DNA of 64,000 nucleotides from G963662605 sp963667005 (GTDB taxonomy: Bacteria > Bacteroidota > Ignavibacteria > Ignavibacteriales > Ignavibacteriaceae): positions 372,001-436,000 of the forward strand of contig OY762937.1 in NCBI GenBank assembly GCA_963667005.1. The letters are read 5' to 3'. Below, in pieces: positions 42,918 to 52,740 of the stretch. Every line of letters begins with the position of its first letter. Positions within the stretch are counted from its first letter, which is position 1. Both the position numbers and the translations under genes were made by a program. The notes beneath the pieces are model-generated. The model was not told where the DNA came from and made no database searches. It saw nothing but the letters and a program-made list of their open reading frames with translations.

Positions 42918-44810
42918 TCAGGAAACTAAGAACTCTTTTACTCTCTTTGTAATACCAGCCGGATCCATTTCGAGCATGGCATGGAGTTCTTCTTGTGTGC
43001 CGTGCTCGATAAATTCATCGGGAAGTCCGATTTTCAAGAGATCGTTTTTATAACGTTTTTCCGTCATATACTCGGCAACAGCGCTGCCGAATCCGCCCAT
43101 GAGTGCATTCTCTTCAAGAGTTACGATTTTATTAAATCTTCCAACAACATCATCAATGAGCTCAGTATCTAATGGTTTAACAAAACGCATGTTGATAATT
43201 TCCGCGTTGATGTTTTGTTCCGCAAGAAGATCTTTTGCTTTCAGCGCATAATCAACCATTGAGCCGACAGCTAATAAAGCAACATCTTTACCCTGATGCA
43301 GGACTTCACCTTTACCGATTGGCAGCAGTTGAAATTCTTTCGATAATTCAACGCCTAAAGCTGAACTACGAGGATACCGCAATGCTATAGGGCCCTTTTT
43401 ATATTCAACAGCTGTGTACAGCATGTTTCTCAATTCTGCTTCATCTTTTGGAGCCATAACGACCATGTTAGGGATAAACCGCAGATAAGAGAAATCAAAG
43501 GTACCGTGGTGCGTCGGTCCGTCAGCACCGACAAGCCCGGCTCTATCAAGAGCAAAAACAACATGCAGCTTTTGTAACGCAACATCATGAACCATCTGGT
43601 CGATTGCGCGCTGTAAGAAGGTCGAATAAATGGCTACAACAGGTATAACACCCTGTGTCGCAAGTCCTGCCGAAAAAGTAACCGCGTGTTCTTCTGCGAT
43701 ACCGACATCAATCACTTTATGAGGATAGGCTTTCTGTAAAATATTCAAACCGGTTCCATCCGGCATTGCACCGGTAACACCGACAACTTTTTCATTTTTG
43801 GACACAATATCAACCATCGCTTCACCGAAAATCTGTGTATACGAAGGCAGTGCTCCTTCTTTTTTATACACCTTTCCCGTCACCTTATCAAACGGAGTAA
43901 CACCGTGCATTCTCTGGCTTTGTTCCTCAGCCGGTTTATACCCCTTACCCTTTTGTGTCATAACGTGCAGAAGGATAGGTCCTTTATATGCCTTAACCTG
44001 CTCAAACAATTTGATCAACTGTAAAACATTGTGACCGTTGACAGGTCCGAAATACCGGAATCCAAGGGCTTCGAAAAGCATTCCGGGGGTAACAATAGAT
44101 TTAATACCGCTTTCAAGCTTACCGGCTATCTTTCTGAGCCTGTCACCGTAATGATCCATCTTGCCCGTTAAATCCCACATGTACCCTTTAAACTTGTTAT
44201 AGTCGGGATGTGCGATCATTTCGGTGAAGTAGGACGATATCTGCCAAACATTTTTGCCGATAGACATGTTGTTGTCGTTCAGCACAACGATCAGGTCGCT
44301 TTTAGAGAAGCCCGTGTTATTCATCGCTTCATAAGCCATACCACCGGTCATAGCCCCATCACCGATAATGGCTACAACTTTTTTATTCCCTTTGGTTTGA
44401 GCAACTCCCATTGCCATTCCAAGTGCGGCCGAAATGGAGGTTGAAGCATGTCCGGCACCAAAAGCGTCATAAGGGCTTTCGCTTCTTTTCAGAAATCCCG
44501 ATAAACCATTCATCTGCCGGATTGTCGGCATGAGTTCCTTTCTACCTGTAAGAATTTTATGGGGATATGCCTGATGACCGGTATCCCATACTAATAAATC
44601 ATCCGGAGTATTAAAAACTTTATGCAAAGCGACAGTAAGTTCAACAGTTCCCAAGCCGCCGCCAAAATGGCCGCCTGTTTCCGATATAACATCAACAAGA
44701 AAATCTCTGATATCCTGACACAGAGTTTTCAGTTCTTCACCGCTCAAGCCGCGAATATCTTTTGGTGAGTTAATGTTTTGTAAAACTTTATAGTTTGTCA
44801 TTTCTAGCAT
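42918..44810 (-). CDS. dxs: 1-deoxy-D-xylulose-5-phosphate synthase
   Basis: 630 residues. Dxs condenses pyruvate and glyceraldehyde 3-phosphate with thiamine diphosphate, starting the MEP isoprenoid pathway. GHFGGGLGTVELTVALH, the cofactor motif GDGAMTGGMAYEAMNNTG to LNDNNMSIG, and RAGLVGADGPTHHGTFD are intact. A second Met at 44801 is an alternative start. It follows xseB by only a few bases and ends with a strong terminator. Confidence 0.97.
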   Translation of the reverse strand: MLEMTNYKVLQNINSPKDIRGLSGEELKTLCQDIRDFLVDVISETGGHFGGGLGTVELTVALHKVFNTPDDLLVWDTGHQAYPHKILTGRKELMPTIRQMNGLSGFLKRSESPYDAFGAGHASTSISAALGMAMGVAQTKGNKKVVAIIGDGAMTGGMAYEAMNNTGFSKSDLIVVLNDNNMSIGKNVWQISSYFTEMIAHPDYNKFKGYMWDLTGKMDHYGDRLRKIAGKLESGIKSIVTPGMLFEALGFRYFGPVNGHNVLQLIKLFEQVKAYKGPILLHVMTQKGKGYKPAEEQSQRMHGVTPFDKVTGKVYKKEGALPSYTQIFGEAMVDIVSKNEKVVGVTGAMPDGTGLNILQKAYPHKVIDVGIAEEHAVTFSAGLATQGVIPVVAIYSTFLQRAIDQMVHDVALQKLHVVFALDRAGLVGADGPTHHGTFDFSYLRFIPNMVVMAPKDEAELRNMLYTAVEYKKGPIALRYPRSSALGVELSKEFQLLPIGKGEVLHQGKDVALLAVGSMVDYALKAKDLLAEQNINAEIINMRFVKPLDTELIDDVVGRFNKIVTLEENALMGGFGSAVAEYMTEKRYKNDLLKIGLPDEFIEHGTQEELHAMLEMDPAGITKRVKEFLVS

Positions 44811-44815
44811 TGGTA

Positions 44816-45064
44816 CTACTCTTCGCTTTCATCCTGAATATTTTTCGGTTCTATCTTTGTTACGGAAAGTGAATTCTTTAGTTGTGTAATTTTCAACTCC
44901 GCTTCCTGTAATTTGTTCAAGCAGAATGCATTTAATTGTACGCCTTCCTCATAAAGACGGACTGCTTCTTCCAAATCAAGATTTTCATCTTCAAGTTTTT
45001 GTGCAATTTCTTCAAGTCTTTCAAGGCTTTGTTTAAAAGTCTGCTTTTCATCTTTTTTCTTCAT
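44816..45064 (-). CDS. xseB: Exodeoxyribonuclease VII small subunit
   Basis: 82 residues, mostly helical: FKQSLERLEEIAQKLEDENLDLEEAVRLYEEG is typical of the small subunit, several copies of which coat one XseA. Its start overlaps the xseA stop by 4 bp and dxs follows. Confidence 0.93.
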   Translation of the reverse strand: MKKKDEKQTFKQSLERLEEIAQKLEDENLDLEEAVRLYEEGVQLNAFCLNKLQEAELKITQLKNSLSVTKIEPKNIQDESEE

Positions 45065-46248
45065 CGCTGTTTCGCCGAAATAGTTTTGTCGCTAAATATG
45101 AGCTCAAAATCCGAATCCGGAAGGAGTTCAACACTTTTTTTTACAAATTTACCCTGCTGTTTTACTAAAACAAAACCTTTTTTTAGTGTCTTGTTAATGT
45201 CGTTCGCCTGCAAGGCAGAATGCAGCAGGTTGATCTTGTTTTTATAATATATATAACATTTGTCCATTGCAGAGTGCAGCTTGTATGAAGTGTAGTCAAG
45301 CCGCTGGAAATTTACACTCAACGTTTGAGATGGCCGGCGTAACAACGCCTCCGGACTATACTCGTCCATATCCAGCTTTAATTGCTGCAACAGCCCTGAT
45401 ATTTGCGCGTCAAGTTCTGTTTGGAATTTATCAAGCGCATCAAGAATCATTGCCTTGTCGGGGGTAGCCAATTCCATGGCCGCCGTCGGCGTTGGCGCAC
45501 GCAAATCAGCGACAAAGTCCGCGATAGTAAAGTCAACTTCATGTCCGACTCCGGATATGACAGGAATCTTACATGCCGCAATTGCCCGGGCAACGATCTC
45601 CTCATTAAATGCCCAAAGATCTTCGATTGAGCCGCCTCCTCTACCAACAATAATAACATCTGCATTAGTTTCACTTTGCAATTGTTTTATTGCCTCAACA
45701 ATTGATTCAGCCGCACCTGCACCTTGCACTTTACATGGAGAAATAACTATTTCAGCAAGAGGATATCTTCTGCGTGCAACACTTATCATATCTCTGAACG
45801 CGGCCCCGTCTACCGAAGTTGCCACACCGATTACCGAAGGCATAACGGGTATCGGACGCTTCCTCTCTTCAGCAAACAACCCTTCATCAAACAACTTTTG
45901 TTTGAGTTTTTCAAACGCTAATTGAAGTTCACCAACTCCTGCGGGCTGCATAGAGCGGACATCTATCTGATAATTGCCACGCGGCGGGTACACAGTCAAT
46001 TTCCCGCGTACGATAACTTTCATTCCGTCTGCCGGAGAGAAAAACACCTGTTGTGTAAGAGACCGCCACATAACACAGTTAATTTGCGCGTCCGAATCTT
46101 TTAATGAAAAATACCAATGGCCTGAATAATGGTTTTTATAATTCGAGATTTCACCGATTATCAGAACATCATCAAAAGATTCCTCAAGGATTTCCTTGAT
46201 GGAATGGGTTATCTCACCAACAGTAAGAATATGTTGCTCAGTGCTCAA
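45061..46248 (-). CDS. xseA: Exodeoxyribonuclease VII large subunit
   Basis: 395 residues. An N-terminal OB-fold ([24 protein letters not shown]) is followed by the catalytic core, with [33 protein letters not shown], and [24 protein letters not shown]-like [13 protein letters not shown]. The C-terminal helical arm that binds XseB is present. The enzyme degrades single-stranded DNA from both ends. It starts 8 bp after an envelope protein gene. Confidence 0.96.
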   Translation of the reverse strand: [395 protein letters not shown]

Positions 46249-46256
46249 CGCAATCC

Positions 46257-47099
46257 TTAGTCATGAACAGAAAAAAACCAGGAATATAAACCAAGAGATA
46301 CTTCGGAAAATGAATTTGCGGGATTTTTAAAATCCGTATTATAGCGGTACCGCGCATATATCGTAAATACATCTTTGAAGGTAAAGGCTCCCCAGGTTAA
46401 TTCAGGACTTATTCCGTTATAGCCCCGAAAACTGGTAAAGCCGTTCAAACCGACGATAAAAAATTTACCGTAATCTGTTTCAAACAGATACTTATAGCCG
46501 AGACGCAAATAGTTTTTCTGCGGCACATCAAATACATAGGAGTACTCAGCAGATATAAAAGAGCGCGGATAATTATATCCGCCGCTGTAAAAACTTACGA
46601 CAGGCAATTCTTTTGATAATCCCAGGTGAGCTTTGTCTTTGAAAAAATTTACATCCACGGTCGGTACTAAAAATATAACACCGCCATACAGGCAGGAAAC
46701 GAACTCACCGCCTGAAGATTCGACTTTCTTTTCAACAGGAGCCTGAATTTCATATTGGTCGCTGGTAATTTTCACTCCGCTTGCGGTTTCAACGGTAATG
46801 GTAAAATATGTAGCCGAAGAATCGAATTTATATTTTGAGAGATCTACAACTTTTTTATGATTGTCTGTTAAGGTATCTGAAACAGGTATCACGTATTTAC
46901 CCTGTAGCACGATCTGTGATTTACATACATCGCTGGTATAAAATACCACCTGAAATTCGTTAGGTTTATCCGGAGAGATATAGGAATCAATAAGAAAGAT
47001 TTCCACAGAGTCAGATTGAGCCTGCGCGGAGGTAAAAAGCCCCATACATACGAACACAAGCAGAATTGTGATGAAATTTATCCTTTTTCCGATAATCAT
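46257..47099 (-). CDS. Predicted outer-membrane beta-barrel protein
   Basis: 280 residues from the ATG at 47097-47099. A longer open frame to 47225 exists, but its extra residues do not fit a signal peptide, whereas MIIGKRINFITILLVFVCMG with cleavage near SAQAQ does. The first 100 mature residues look like an Ig-type domain. The rest alternates polar and aromatic residues (LRLGYKYLFETDYG, FTIYARYRYN) as in a beta-barrel. I do not recognise the family. It leads the xseA-xseB-dxs unit, though a shared function is unlikely. Confidence 0.65.
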   Translation of the reverse strand: MIIGKRINFITILLVFVCMGLFTSAQAQSDSVEIFLIDSYISPDKPNEFQVVFYTSDVCKSQIVLQGKYVIPVSDTLTDNHKKVVDLSKYKFDSSATYFTITVETASGVKITSDQYEIQAPVEKKVESSGGEFVSCLYGGVIFLVPTVDVNFFKDKAHLGLSKELPVVSFYSGGYNYPRSFISAEYSYVFDVPQKNYLRLGYKYLFETDYGKFFIVGLNGFTSFRGYNGISPELTWGAFTFKDVFTIYARYRYNTDFKNPANSFSEVSLGLYSWFFSVHD

Positions 47100-47344
47100 A
47101 TTCGACCCATACAATATAAAAGTGAATGTTTCATAAACTTTAAAGTTATCGGAAAAAACTCTCAAAAAAAAATGAATTCCCCATCCATTTTTCCGTACTA
47201 TTATGCTATTGCACCATACCCGCATTTTTGGGGCAAAAAAATAATATCCGGTGTTGTCTTAATCAATTTGAAAATTGAAAATTATTAGTATATTACATCA
47301 TCTAAATGACACGAAGAACTACAACCTGTTAGAGAGGAAAATGT
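47100..47344. promoter_or_regulatory. Divergent promoter region of the MBL gene and the envelope-xse-dxs unit
   Basis: 245 bp between two start codons that point away from each other. It is AT-rich around 47240-47300 (AAAATTGAAAATTATTAGTAT). No operator repeat was recognised. Confidence 0.4.
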
Positions 47345-48298
47345 ATGGAAGTGCACTATTGGGGTGTCCGCGGTTCAATTCCGGCACCACCTACTTCAAA
47401 GCATCTCCTGTCAAAAATACGCCGGGTTTTGGAGCTATCCACCGGTAAGGATTTAACTTCGCCTCAAAAAATAGACGCGTTTCTCGATACTCTCACTGAA
47501 AAAGAACTCGGTTTTTTAGGCGGAAATACTCCCTGCGTTGAAGTTCGAGCCGATGATACCATTATTGTCTTTGACATGGGTAGTGGATTTAGAGAACTAG
47601 GCGATCATCTTTTGGAATTGCAAAAAATGACCGGCAAGGATATTGAAATTCATGTTTTTATGTGTCATACTCACTGGGACCATATTCAAGGATTCCCGTT
47701 TTTTGTTCCCGCTTACCGGGCAAATACCACCATTCACTTCTATCATGTACATCCGAATCTAAAAGAACGATTGGAGCAGCAACAGGACTTTCGATTTTTC
47801 CCTGTATCCATGAACAACATGGCCTCAACCAAAGTTTTTCATCAAATTGAAGCCGGTGGTGAGATTCGCATAGGCAATGTTGTTATTCGCAACGTAGAAC
47901 TTAATCATCCCGGAAAATCGTACACCTTCCGCGTTGAACACAAGGGTAGAACTTTCGTATACGCCAGTGATGGTGAGTATAATAATCTACCCACCACAAA
48001 GATTAAAGAATATATTGATTTCTATAGAAATGCCGACTTGTTATTGTTTGATGCCCCGTATTCTTTTTCGGAAGAAATCGAAAAAATTAACTGGGGACAT
48101 AGTTCCGCGTTGATTGGCGTAGACCTTTCGGTAAAAGCGGGTGTTAAGCTATTGTCGTTGTTCCATCACGCCCCGGAAAATGATGATAACACCGTCTTTA
48201 AACTTCTTGAAACGGCTAAGAACTATCAATCTCAAAATTATCCCAAATCAAATCTGCAAATCAATTTGGCGCGGGAAGGCGTAACGGTCACATTATAA
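47345..48298 (+). CDS. Metallo-beta-lactamase-fold hydrolase
   Basis: 317 residues. The MBL metal motif CHTHWDHIQGFPFF, the later His in LNHPGKSYTFRV, the Asp in VYASDGEY and the His in FHHAPEN are present, and LGGNTPCVEV is typical of the RNase Z/PhnP-like branch. The start is MEVHYWGVRGSIPAP, with about 40 residues between it and the GGNTPC motif. The substrate is probably a phosphodiester, but this is inferred. It is divergent from the xse/dxs operon and ends at a bidirectional terminator. Confidence 0.85.
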   Translation: MEVHYWGVRGSIPAPPTSKHLLSKIRRVLELSTGKDLTSPQKIDAFLDTLTEKELGFLGGNTPCVEVRADDTIIVFDMGSGFRELGDHLLELQKMTGKDIEIHVFMCHTHWDHIQGFPFFVPAYRANTTIHFYHVHPNLKERLEQQQDFRFFPVSMNNMASTKVFHQIEAGGEIRIGNVVIRNVELNHPGKSYTFRVEHKGRTFVYASDGEYNNLPTTKIKEYIDFYRNADLLLFDAPYSFSEEIEKINWGHSSALIGVDLSVKAGVKLLSLFHHAPENDDNTVFKLLETAKNYQSQNYPKSNLQINLAREGVTVTL

Positions 48299-48314
48299 AT
48301 TGACAAGCTATCAT

Positions 48315-48345
48315 AAAAAAGCCCCCGGATTCGGGGGCTTTTTTA
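48315..48345 (+). terminator. Bidirectional terminator between convergent genes
   Basis: A stem of GCCCCCG / CGGGGGC flanked by A6 and T6. It serves the MBL gene on the plus strand and the outer-membrane operon ending at 48350 on the minus strand. Confidence 0.92.
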
Positions 48346-48349
48346 TGTC

Positions 48350-49750
48350 TTAATAGTTAATTCGAATTATTGGAGAGAAAACAAGATAGGTATCGGGGCG
48401 GTATACCGGCTGCGAAATGCTGGACATCCGGATCGGTGTCATGATCTTAAACTCAATTCCCAATACATTGGAAATCATCAAAGATGTTTTAAGCCCGAGA
48501 TATGCCGTTTCTTCACTAAGGTTATAATTCATCAAAATACCAACGTCATGGCTCAATAAACCGCCGGTATTATGCAGTCCGAATTCAGAGGTAATTGCAT
48601 ACCGGAACCCGTTTTCGAATTTTGATGGAGCCAGAGTTACAGCGTCACTCATTGACGTAACCTCATAGTACTTGACGTCAAACAATGAACCGCCAATGCC
48701 AGCGTAGAATGCGCCCCAGTCCGACATTCTCAAAATATTGTCTTCAAGAAAGAAGAGGTCAACATAGTTCCTTGTCGAAAAAAATCTTGAACCAAGCGGC
48801 ATTTTCATGTCCGACCCACTTTTGGTTCCAATGGTAAAGTAAGATTCCAATGTGATATTTAAATCGGAAAAATCCGAGCTAACACCTTTGAGAAATTTCC
48901 CGTTTGTTTTTAAATAGAATCCGGTTCCGCTATTTTGAAGTATGCGCTGCGAACCGTTGTCTTGAAGACCTAAATCAGGAAAGATCGTCGGAATGCCGAT
49001 GCCCGCGTCTATTGAGTAAGTAACATCCGGAAGACTATTTACAATAGAATCGGCATAGGCCATCCTGAACCCGGCGACATAATCCGGGAAATACCAACCG
49101 GGCAGCGCGATATGGTCATTGCCCCAGTTGCCGAAAGCTGAAACAAAATACTTATTCCGGTTATCCGTAGTTGTACTCCAAAACATAACCTCAGGATGAT
49201 ACAAATGCAGATTAATATTGAAGTTATATGCGGGTTTGTAATCGAATGATGTTTTGGTAATATCGTTCAGGGCATACATTTGTTTTTTCATGTCCTGATA
49301 CAACTCGTTACCGAGAATATCCTTAATAAAAATGAAGTCCTGAACCGGATCGAAGAAATAATCACTGCTGTCAACGGTCGCCATTTTCGGCTCTTTAAAA
49401 AAGCGGATAATCTCTATTTCATCATCATAGAATCTTCTTCGAAGGTCCACAAAAACGTTGTCGTTATAAATATCCTGTGCGTATTTATCAATTTCCGCAA
49501 GAGTTGGTTTTCTTCCGTTGATACGTAACGCATTTTTCACAACGAAGCGGTTAAATATTTCACGAATATATGTCGGATCGGTGATAATCCACTTTTGTTT
49601 CAAATCGTTGAATGAAGTCGTGTTATATTCGAGACCACGATAAATCTTCTCAACCCGCTCCAACCTGCTTGCTACTGCTTCAGGAGACGTTGTTGATTGG
49701 GCAAATAATGAAACGCCAAATAATACAATGATTGCTATAGTGTTTTTCAT
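48350..49750 (-). CDS. Paralogue B2: predicted outer-membrane protein of the GldL/M-like operon
   Basis: 466 residues from the ATG at 49748-49750, which has GGAGAAGAT just upstream; an in-frame start 5 codons earlier is less likely. A signal peptide ends near LFAQS. Residues about 20-150 are a helical domain with FNDLKQKWIITDP, REIFNRFVV and RRRFYDDE. The rest alternates like a beta-barrel and ends with an aromatic residue (RINY). It is clearly homologous over its length to the protein at 51334-52740. I know no family for it. It is the last gene of the operon and ends 4 bp from a terminator. Confidence 0.7.
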   Translation of the reverse strand: MKNTIAIIVLFGVSLFAQSTTSPEAVASRLERVEKIYRGLEYNTTSFNDLKQKWIITDPTYIREIFNRFVVKNALRINGRKPTLAEIDKYAQDIYNDNVFVDLRRRFYDDEIEIIRFFKEPKMATVDSSDYFFDPVQDFIFIKDILGNELYQDMKKQMYALNDITKTSFDYKPAYNFNINLHLYHPEVMFWSTTTDNRNKYFVSAFGNWGNDHIALPGWYFPDYVAGFRMAYADSIVNSLPDVTYSIDAGIGIPTIFPDLGLQDNGSQRILQNSGTGFYLKTNGKFLKGVSSDFSDLNITLESYFTIGTKSGSDMKMPLGSRFFSTRNYVDLFFLEDNILRMSDWGAFYAGIGGSLFDVKYYEVTSMSDAVTLAPSKFENGFRYAITSEFGLHNTGGLLSHDVGILMNYNLSEETAYLGLKTSLMISNVLGIEFKIMTPIRMSSISQPVYRPDTYLVFSPIIRINY

Positions 49751-49761
49751 ATCTTCTCCAA

Positions 49762-51270
49762 TCAATTCAGACCATAACGGTAACGTAGTTGTACAATGGA
49801 ATTTCCTCCTTCATTTTCCCATGGATACTGCGATCTGAGTATCGGAGCCGAGATATACGAAGCTTCGAAACGTAAAGAACTAACCGGTGAAAACTCTACA
49901 ATTTTCATCCACATAGAGGCTGTCAGCATATTGTCATACAGACGGAACGATGCCCCTAAAAACTCCAAATTCTGCGGAGCAAAATTTAAATAAAAAGTTA
50001 AACTGGGCTTTATCTTATTATAGACAATCTCTTTGGAAGCGCTATTGTTTTGATAAACCGCCTTTACGACGTCGTAGCAGCCGATTCCTACATCCATTCT
50101 CATTCGTAAAAATCTTTCTTCGCTGGAATTCCAGTAGAACGAGAATGATGTTTCCCACTGATTAAATGAGAAATACGCTGTGGAACTGTCTGCTGGTCCG
50201 ATCGATGAGTATGGATTTGAGACATCTCTCTTTCCACCGGCATAATACAAATTAAACGCCGGGAGCCCATACGCTCGTGAACCGGTCACATCCAGAATTA
50301 AACCGGAACCGATATTAAGCATCGGTTTTTCACCAGAAAGAAAAGGTATTTTGTCTACGGCATTATACAAGTTGGTTCTAACGCGCCCTAAAACTTTTGC
50401 GTCAAGAATAAAATCCTTTTTTAAGTCCGGCGTCTGAGAGGCAATATTCATGAACATGCGCAGCCCAAGCGTCAACGCCATCGGTTTATACGGGGCAATA
50501 TTCAGACCCTTTGCGTCCGTATTAATTTCTGCACCGACCGAGCTGAAGCCAAAGTCCATGCTCTTGTGATAAAAGCTTACATGAGAAAAATCGACATCAA
50601 ACTGATATTCGGATTCGGCAGAGGCAGCATCTCCACCTCTTCTTCTTGCAGAAATTTTCTTATCCGGCTGAATTTTGGGGTAGTGATGTATTGAGTTAAC
50701 TCTCTGAAAATTCAAAAAATCCACGTTGTCCACGGCAGAAATGCCACGGCTTTTATTCATTTTTTCCGTTCCGGTTATACCCAACATGGATGCAGGGTCT
50801 TCGATTTTTAAGCGTTCCATCATAACATTATACAAAGCCGTATAATAAGGGCTGCCTGAAAAATACAAATCCTGAACGTCTCCGAACGACAGCACTATAT
50901 TGGTATCAATATTGGCTCCGGTCGTTTCGCCAAAGAAACTTTCACCTGAAGCAGCTTTGTCTTCGATTTCCTTAATCGTAAGAATAACCGTAGAATCAAG
51001 CTCATAATTTTCTTTGAGAATGATAAACTGGTAAGTGACGTTGTCTTTCATCCGGAAAGTAAATTTTCCGCCGGTTTCGGCACGTGGAATGTTTGATAAA
51101 GCGGTTACATCTTCTGATTTCGGTTGAAAACCAACCGCGTATACATTAAGGTATTTTTTATCGGCAGAAAGTTTTCTTTCAACCTTATGATATGCCTCAA
51201 ATATTGTTTGCGGTAATGCCGAACCAGCCAAAAGCAAAACCGCTAATACAGTAATAATCCCTCGTCGCAT
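49762..51270 (-). CDS. Paralogue A2: predicted outer-membrane protein of the GldL/M-like operon
   Basis: 502 residues from the ATG at 51268-51270 (MRRGIITVLAVLLLAG), a typical signal peptide; the frame is open to 51330 but those residues are unlike a signal. A periplasmic N-terminal part contains FFGETTGANID and DFLNFQRVNSIHYYPK. The C-terminal half has beta-barrel-like alternation and ends LRYRYGLN. It is homologous along its length to the protein at 52741-54279. It is followed by B2 after 11 bp. Confidence 0.7.
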   Translation of the reverse strand: MRRGIITVLAVLLLAGSALPQTIFEAYHKVERKLSADKKYLNVYAVGFQPKSEDVTALSNIPRAETGGKFTFRMKDNVTYQFIILKENYELDSTVILTIKEIEDKAASGESFFGETTGANIDTNIVLSFGDVQDLYFSGSPYYTALYNVMMERLKIEDPASMLGITGTEKMNKSRGISAVDNVDFLNFQRVNSIHHYPKIQPDKKISARRRGGDAASAESEYQFDVDFSHVSFYHKSMDFGFSSVGAEINTDAKGLNIAPYKPMALTLGLRMFMNIASQTPDLKKDFILDAKVLGRVRTNLYNAVDKIPFLSGEKPMLNIGSGLILDVTGSRAYGLPAFNLYYAGGKRDVSNPYSSIGPADSSTAYFSFNQWETSFSFYWNSSEERFLRMRMDVGIGCYDVVKAVYQNNSASKEIVYNKIKPSLTFYLNFAPQNLEFLGASFRLYDNMLTASMWMKIVEFSPVSSLRFEASYISAPILRSQYPWENEGGNSIVQLRYRYGLN

Positions 51271-51333
51271 AACCCTCTTGGATTCGATGATGTAAAAGAA
51301 AGGGCAGAGGAAATATATCCCTCTGCCCAAGCA

Positions 51334-52740
51334 TTAATAGTTGATTCTGAGAATCGGTGAGAACACGATATATGTATCCGGTCTCCATGGATCTTTTTTC
51401 TGATCCACCCCAAAACTCTTCATGATACGCAGATCAATGCCAAACTGTTCACCAAGCATAACTTGTCCGCCCGCAGCAATAACACCACAACCGGTTGTGT
51501 TATACGTAAACATTGTCCAAACATGATGCTGAATCAAACCGCCTGAACGGCTGACACCGCATTTAACAAATACATTATGTGAGAACTTCTCGCCGAACGA
51601 TTTCTTTTTATCCATATCGGTCAGTTTTGATGAAAGCGCGCTCAGTTGGTATCTGTAAATGTCCGAAGTACTGATACCTCCACCCATTTCGAAAATACCT
51701 AAATCTCCTAAATCGGTAATATCCGGTACGTTGAGACTAATTGTTGCATAATCCCGTACTGAAAAGATCGTATCTGTCAATGGAACATTGAAGTCTTTTT
51801 TCCGCTTTTCATCAAGCGAGTATTTAGCTTCAACAGTTAAGTAATAACCATCTGCGCCATCAATGAAATATTTGAGAATGTCACCTGATGCGCGTAAGTA
51901 TATGGATTGACCGGTGTTTTTCAGGTGATCGCGCGGCGCAATACCACCGCGGAAAGGATATCCTGAGCTCAAAGCGGTACCAACGCGAACATCGTATAAA
52001 TACTTACTCAAATCATTGGATATCGATTGATAGTACGTCAATGCGCCGCCAACGATATATTCACCGGAATACCATCCCGGAAGCATAATTAAATCATTGC
52101 CCCATTTACCAAAAGTGGATACAAGGTACTTATTTCTGTTTGCGGAAGTAGTATTCCAGAACATAAGATGGGGTTCAAGTGCATTTAAATATATATCGTA
52201 ATAATATCCGTTTTTCGAATCAAAGTTTGACTTGGTCAAACTGCTATAAAAGTATCCCTGTGTTTTGATCTTTTCATAAACCTTATCGCCGACCACATCC
52301 TTGAGCAAATAGCCGTCGGTGATAGGGTCGAAAAGATAATTAGGTTTTGCGCTCTGCAATTCACTCTCGGGTATGAATGCAAAGAATTCAACTTCATCAT
52401 CGTAATACCGTTTACGAAGGTCAATAACAACTTTACTTTCATATATTAAATTCGTTTTCTCCTTCAGCACATTCAAACTTATATTCATTCCGCCGCTGCG
52501 CAGTGCATTGTGCACAACAAACCTGTTGAATATTTCCCGAACCAGGAGAGGATCGGAGATTACCCATTTTTGTTTTAAGTCGTTAAAAGCCACGGTATTA
52601 TATTCCAGGCTTTCGTAAATACGCTGTTGTTTATCAAACTCACTCGGCGCTGTTTGCGATTGAGCTTTAACCGTGAAGGCGAGAACAAATAATAAACTAC
52701 CGATAACTATATTTTTCATTTTCTTATTCCTACCTTTCAC
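51334..52740 (-). CDS. Paralogue B1: predicted outer-membrane protein of the GldL/M-like operon
   Basis: 468 residues; a start at MKNIVIGSLLFVLAF, six codons in, gives a better signal peptide with cleavage near AQSQT. The helical N-terminal domain has FNDLKQKWVISDP, REIFNRFVVHNALR and RKRYYDDEVEFF. The second half is beta-barrel-like and ends RINY. It starts directly after the A1 stop and is paralogous to B2 (48350-49750). Confidence 0.72.
   Translation of the reverse strand: MKGRNKKMKNIVIGSLLFVLAFTVKAQSQTAPSEFDKQQRIYESLEYNTVAFNDLKQKWVISDPLLVREIFNRFVVHNALRSGGMNISLNVLKEKTNLIYESKVVIDLRKRYYDDEVEFFAFIPESELQSAKPNYLFDPITDGYLLKDVVGDKVYEKIKTQGYFYSSLTKSNFDSKNGYYYDIYLNALEPHLMFWNTTSANRNKYLVSTFGKWGNDLIMLPGWYSGEYIVGGALTYYQSISNDLSKYLYDVRVGTALSSGYPFRGGIAPRDHLKNTGQSIYLRASGDILKYFIDGADGYYLTVEAKYSLDEKRKKDFNVPLTDTIFSVRDYATISLNVPDITDLGDLGIFEMGGGISTSDIYRYQLSALSSKLTDMDKKKSFGEKFSHNVFVKCGVSRSGGLIQHHVWTMFTYNTTGCGVIAAGGQVMLGEQFGIDLRIMKSFGVDQKKDPWRPDTYIVFSPILRINY

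Noticed and set aside
45455..45925. 156-codon plus-strand frame over xseA
   Set aside because: It mirrors conserved xseA codons and has no family features.
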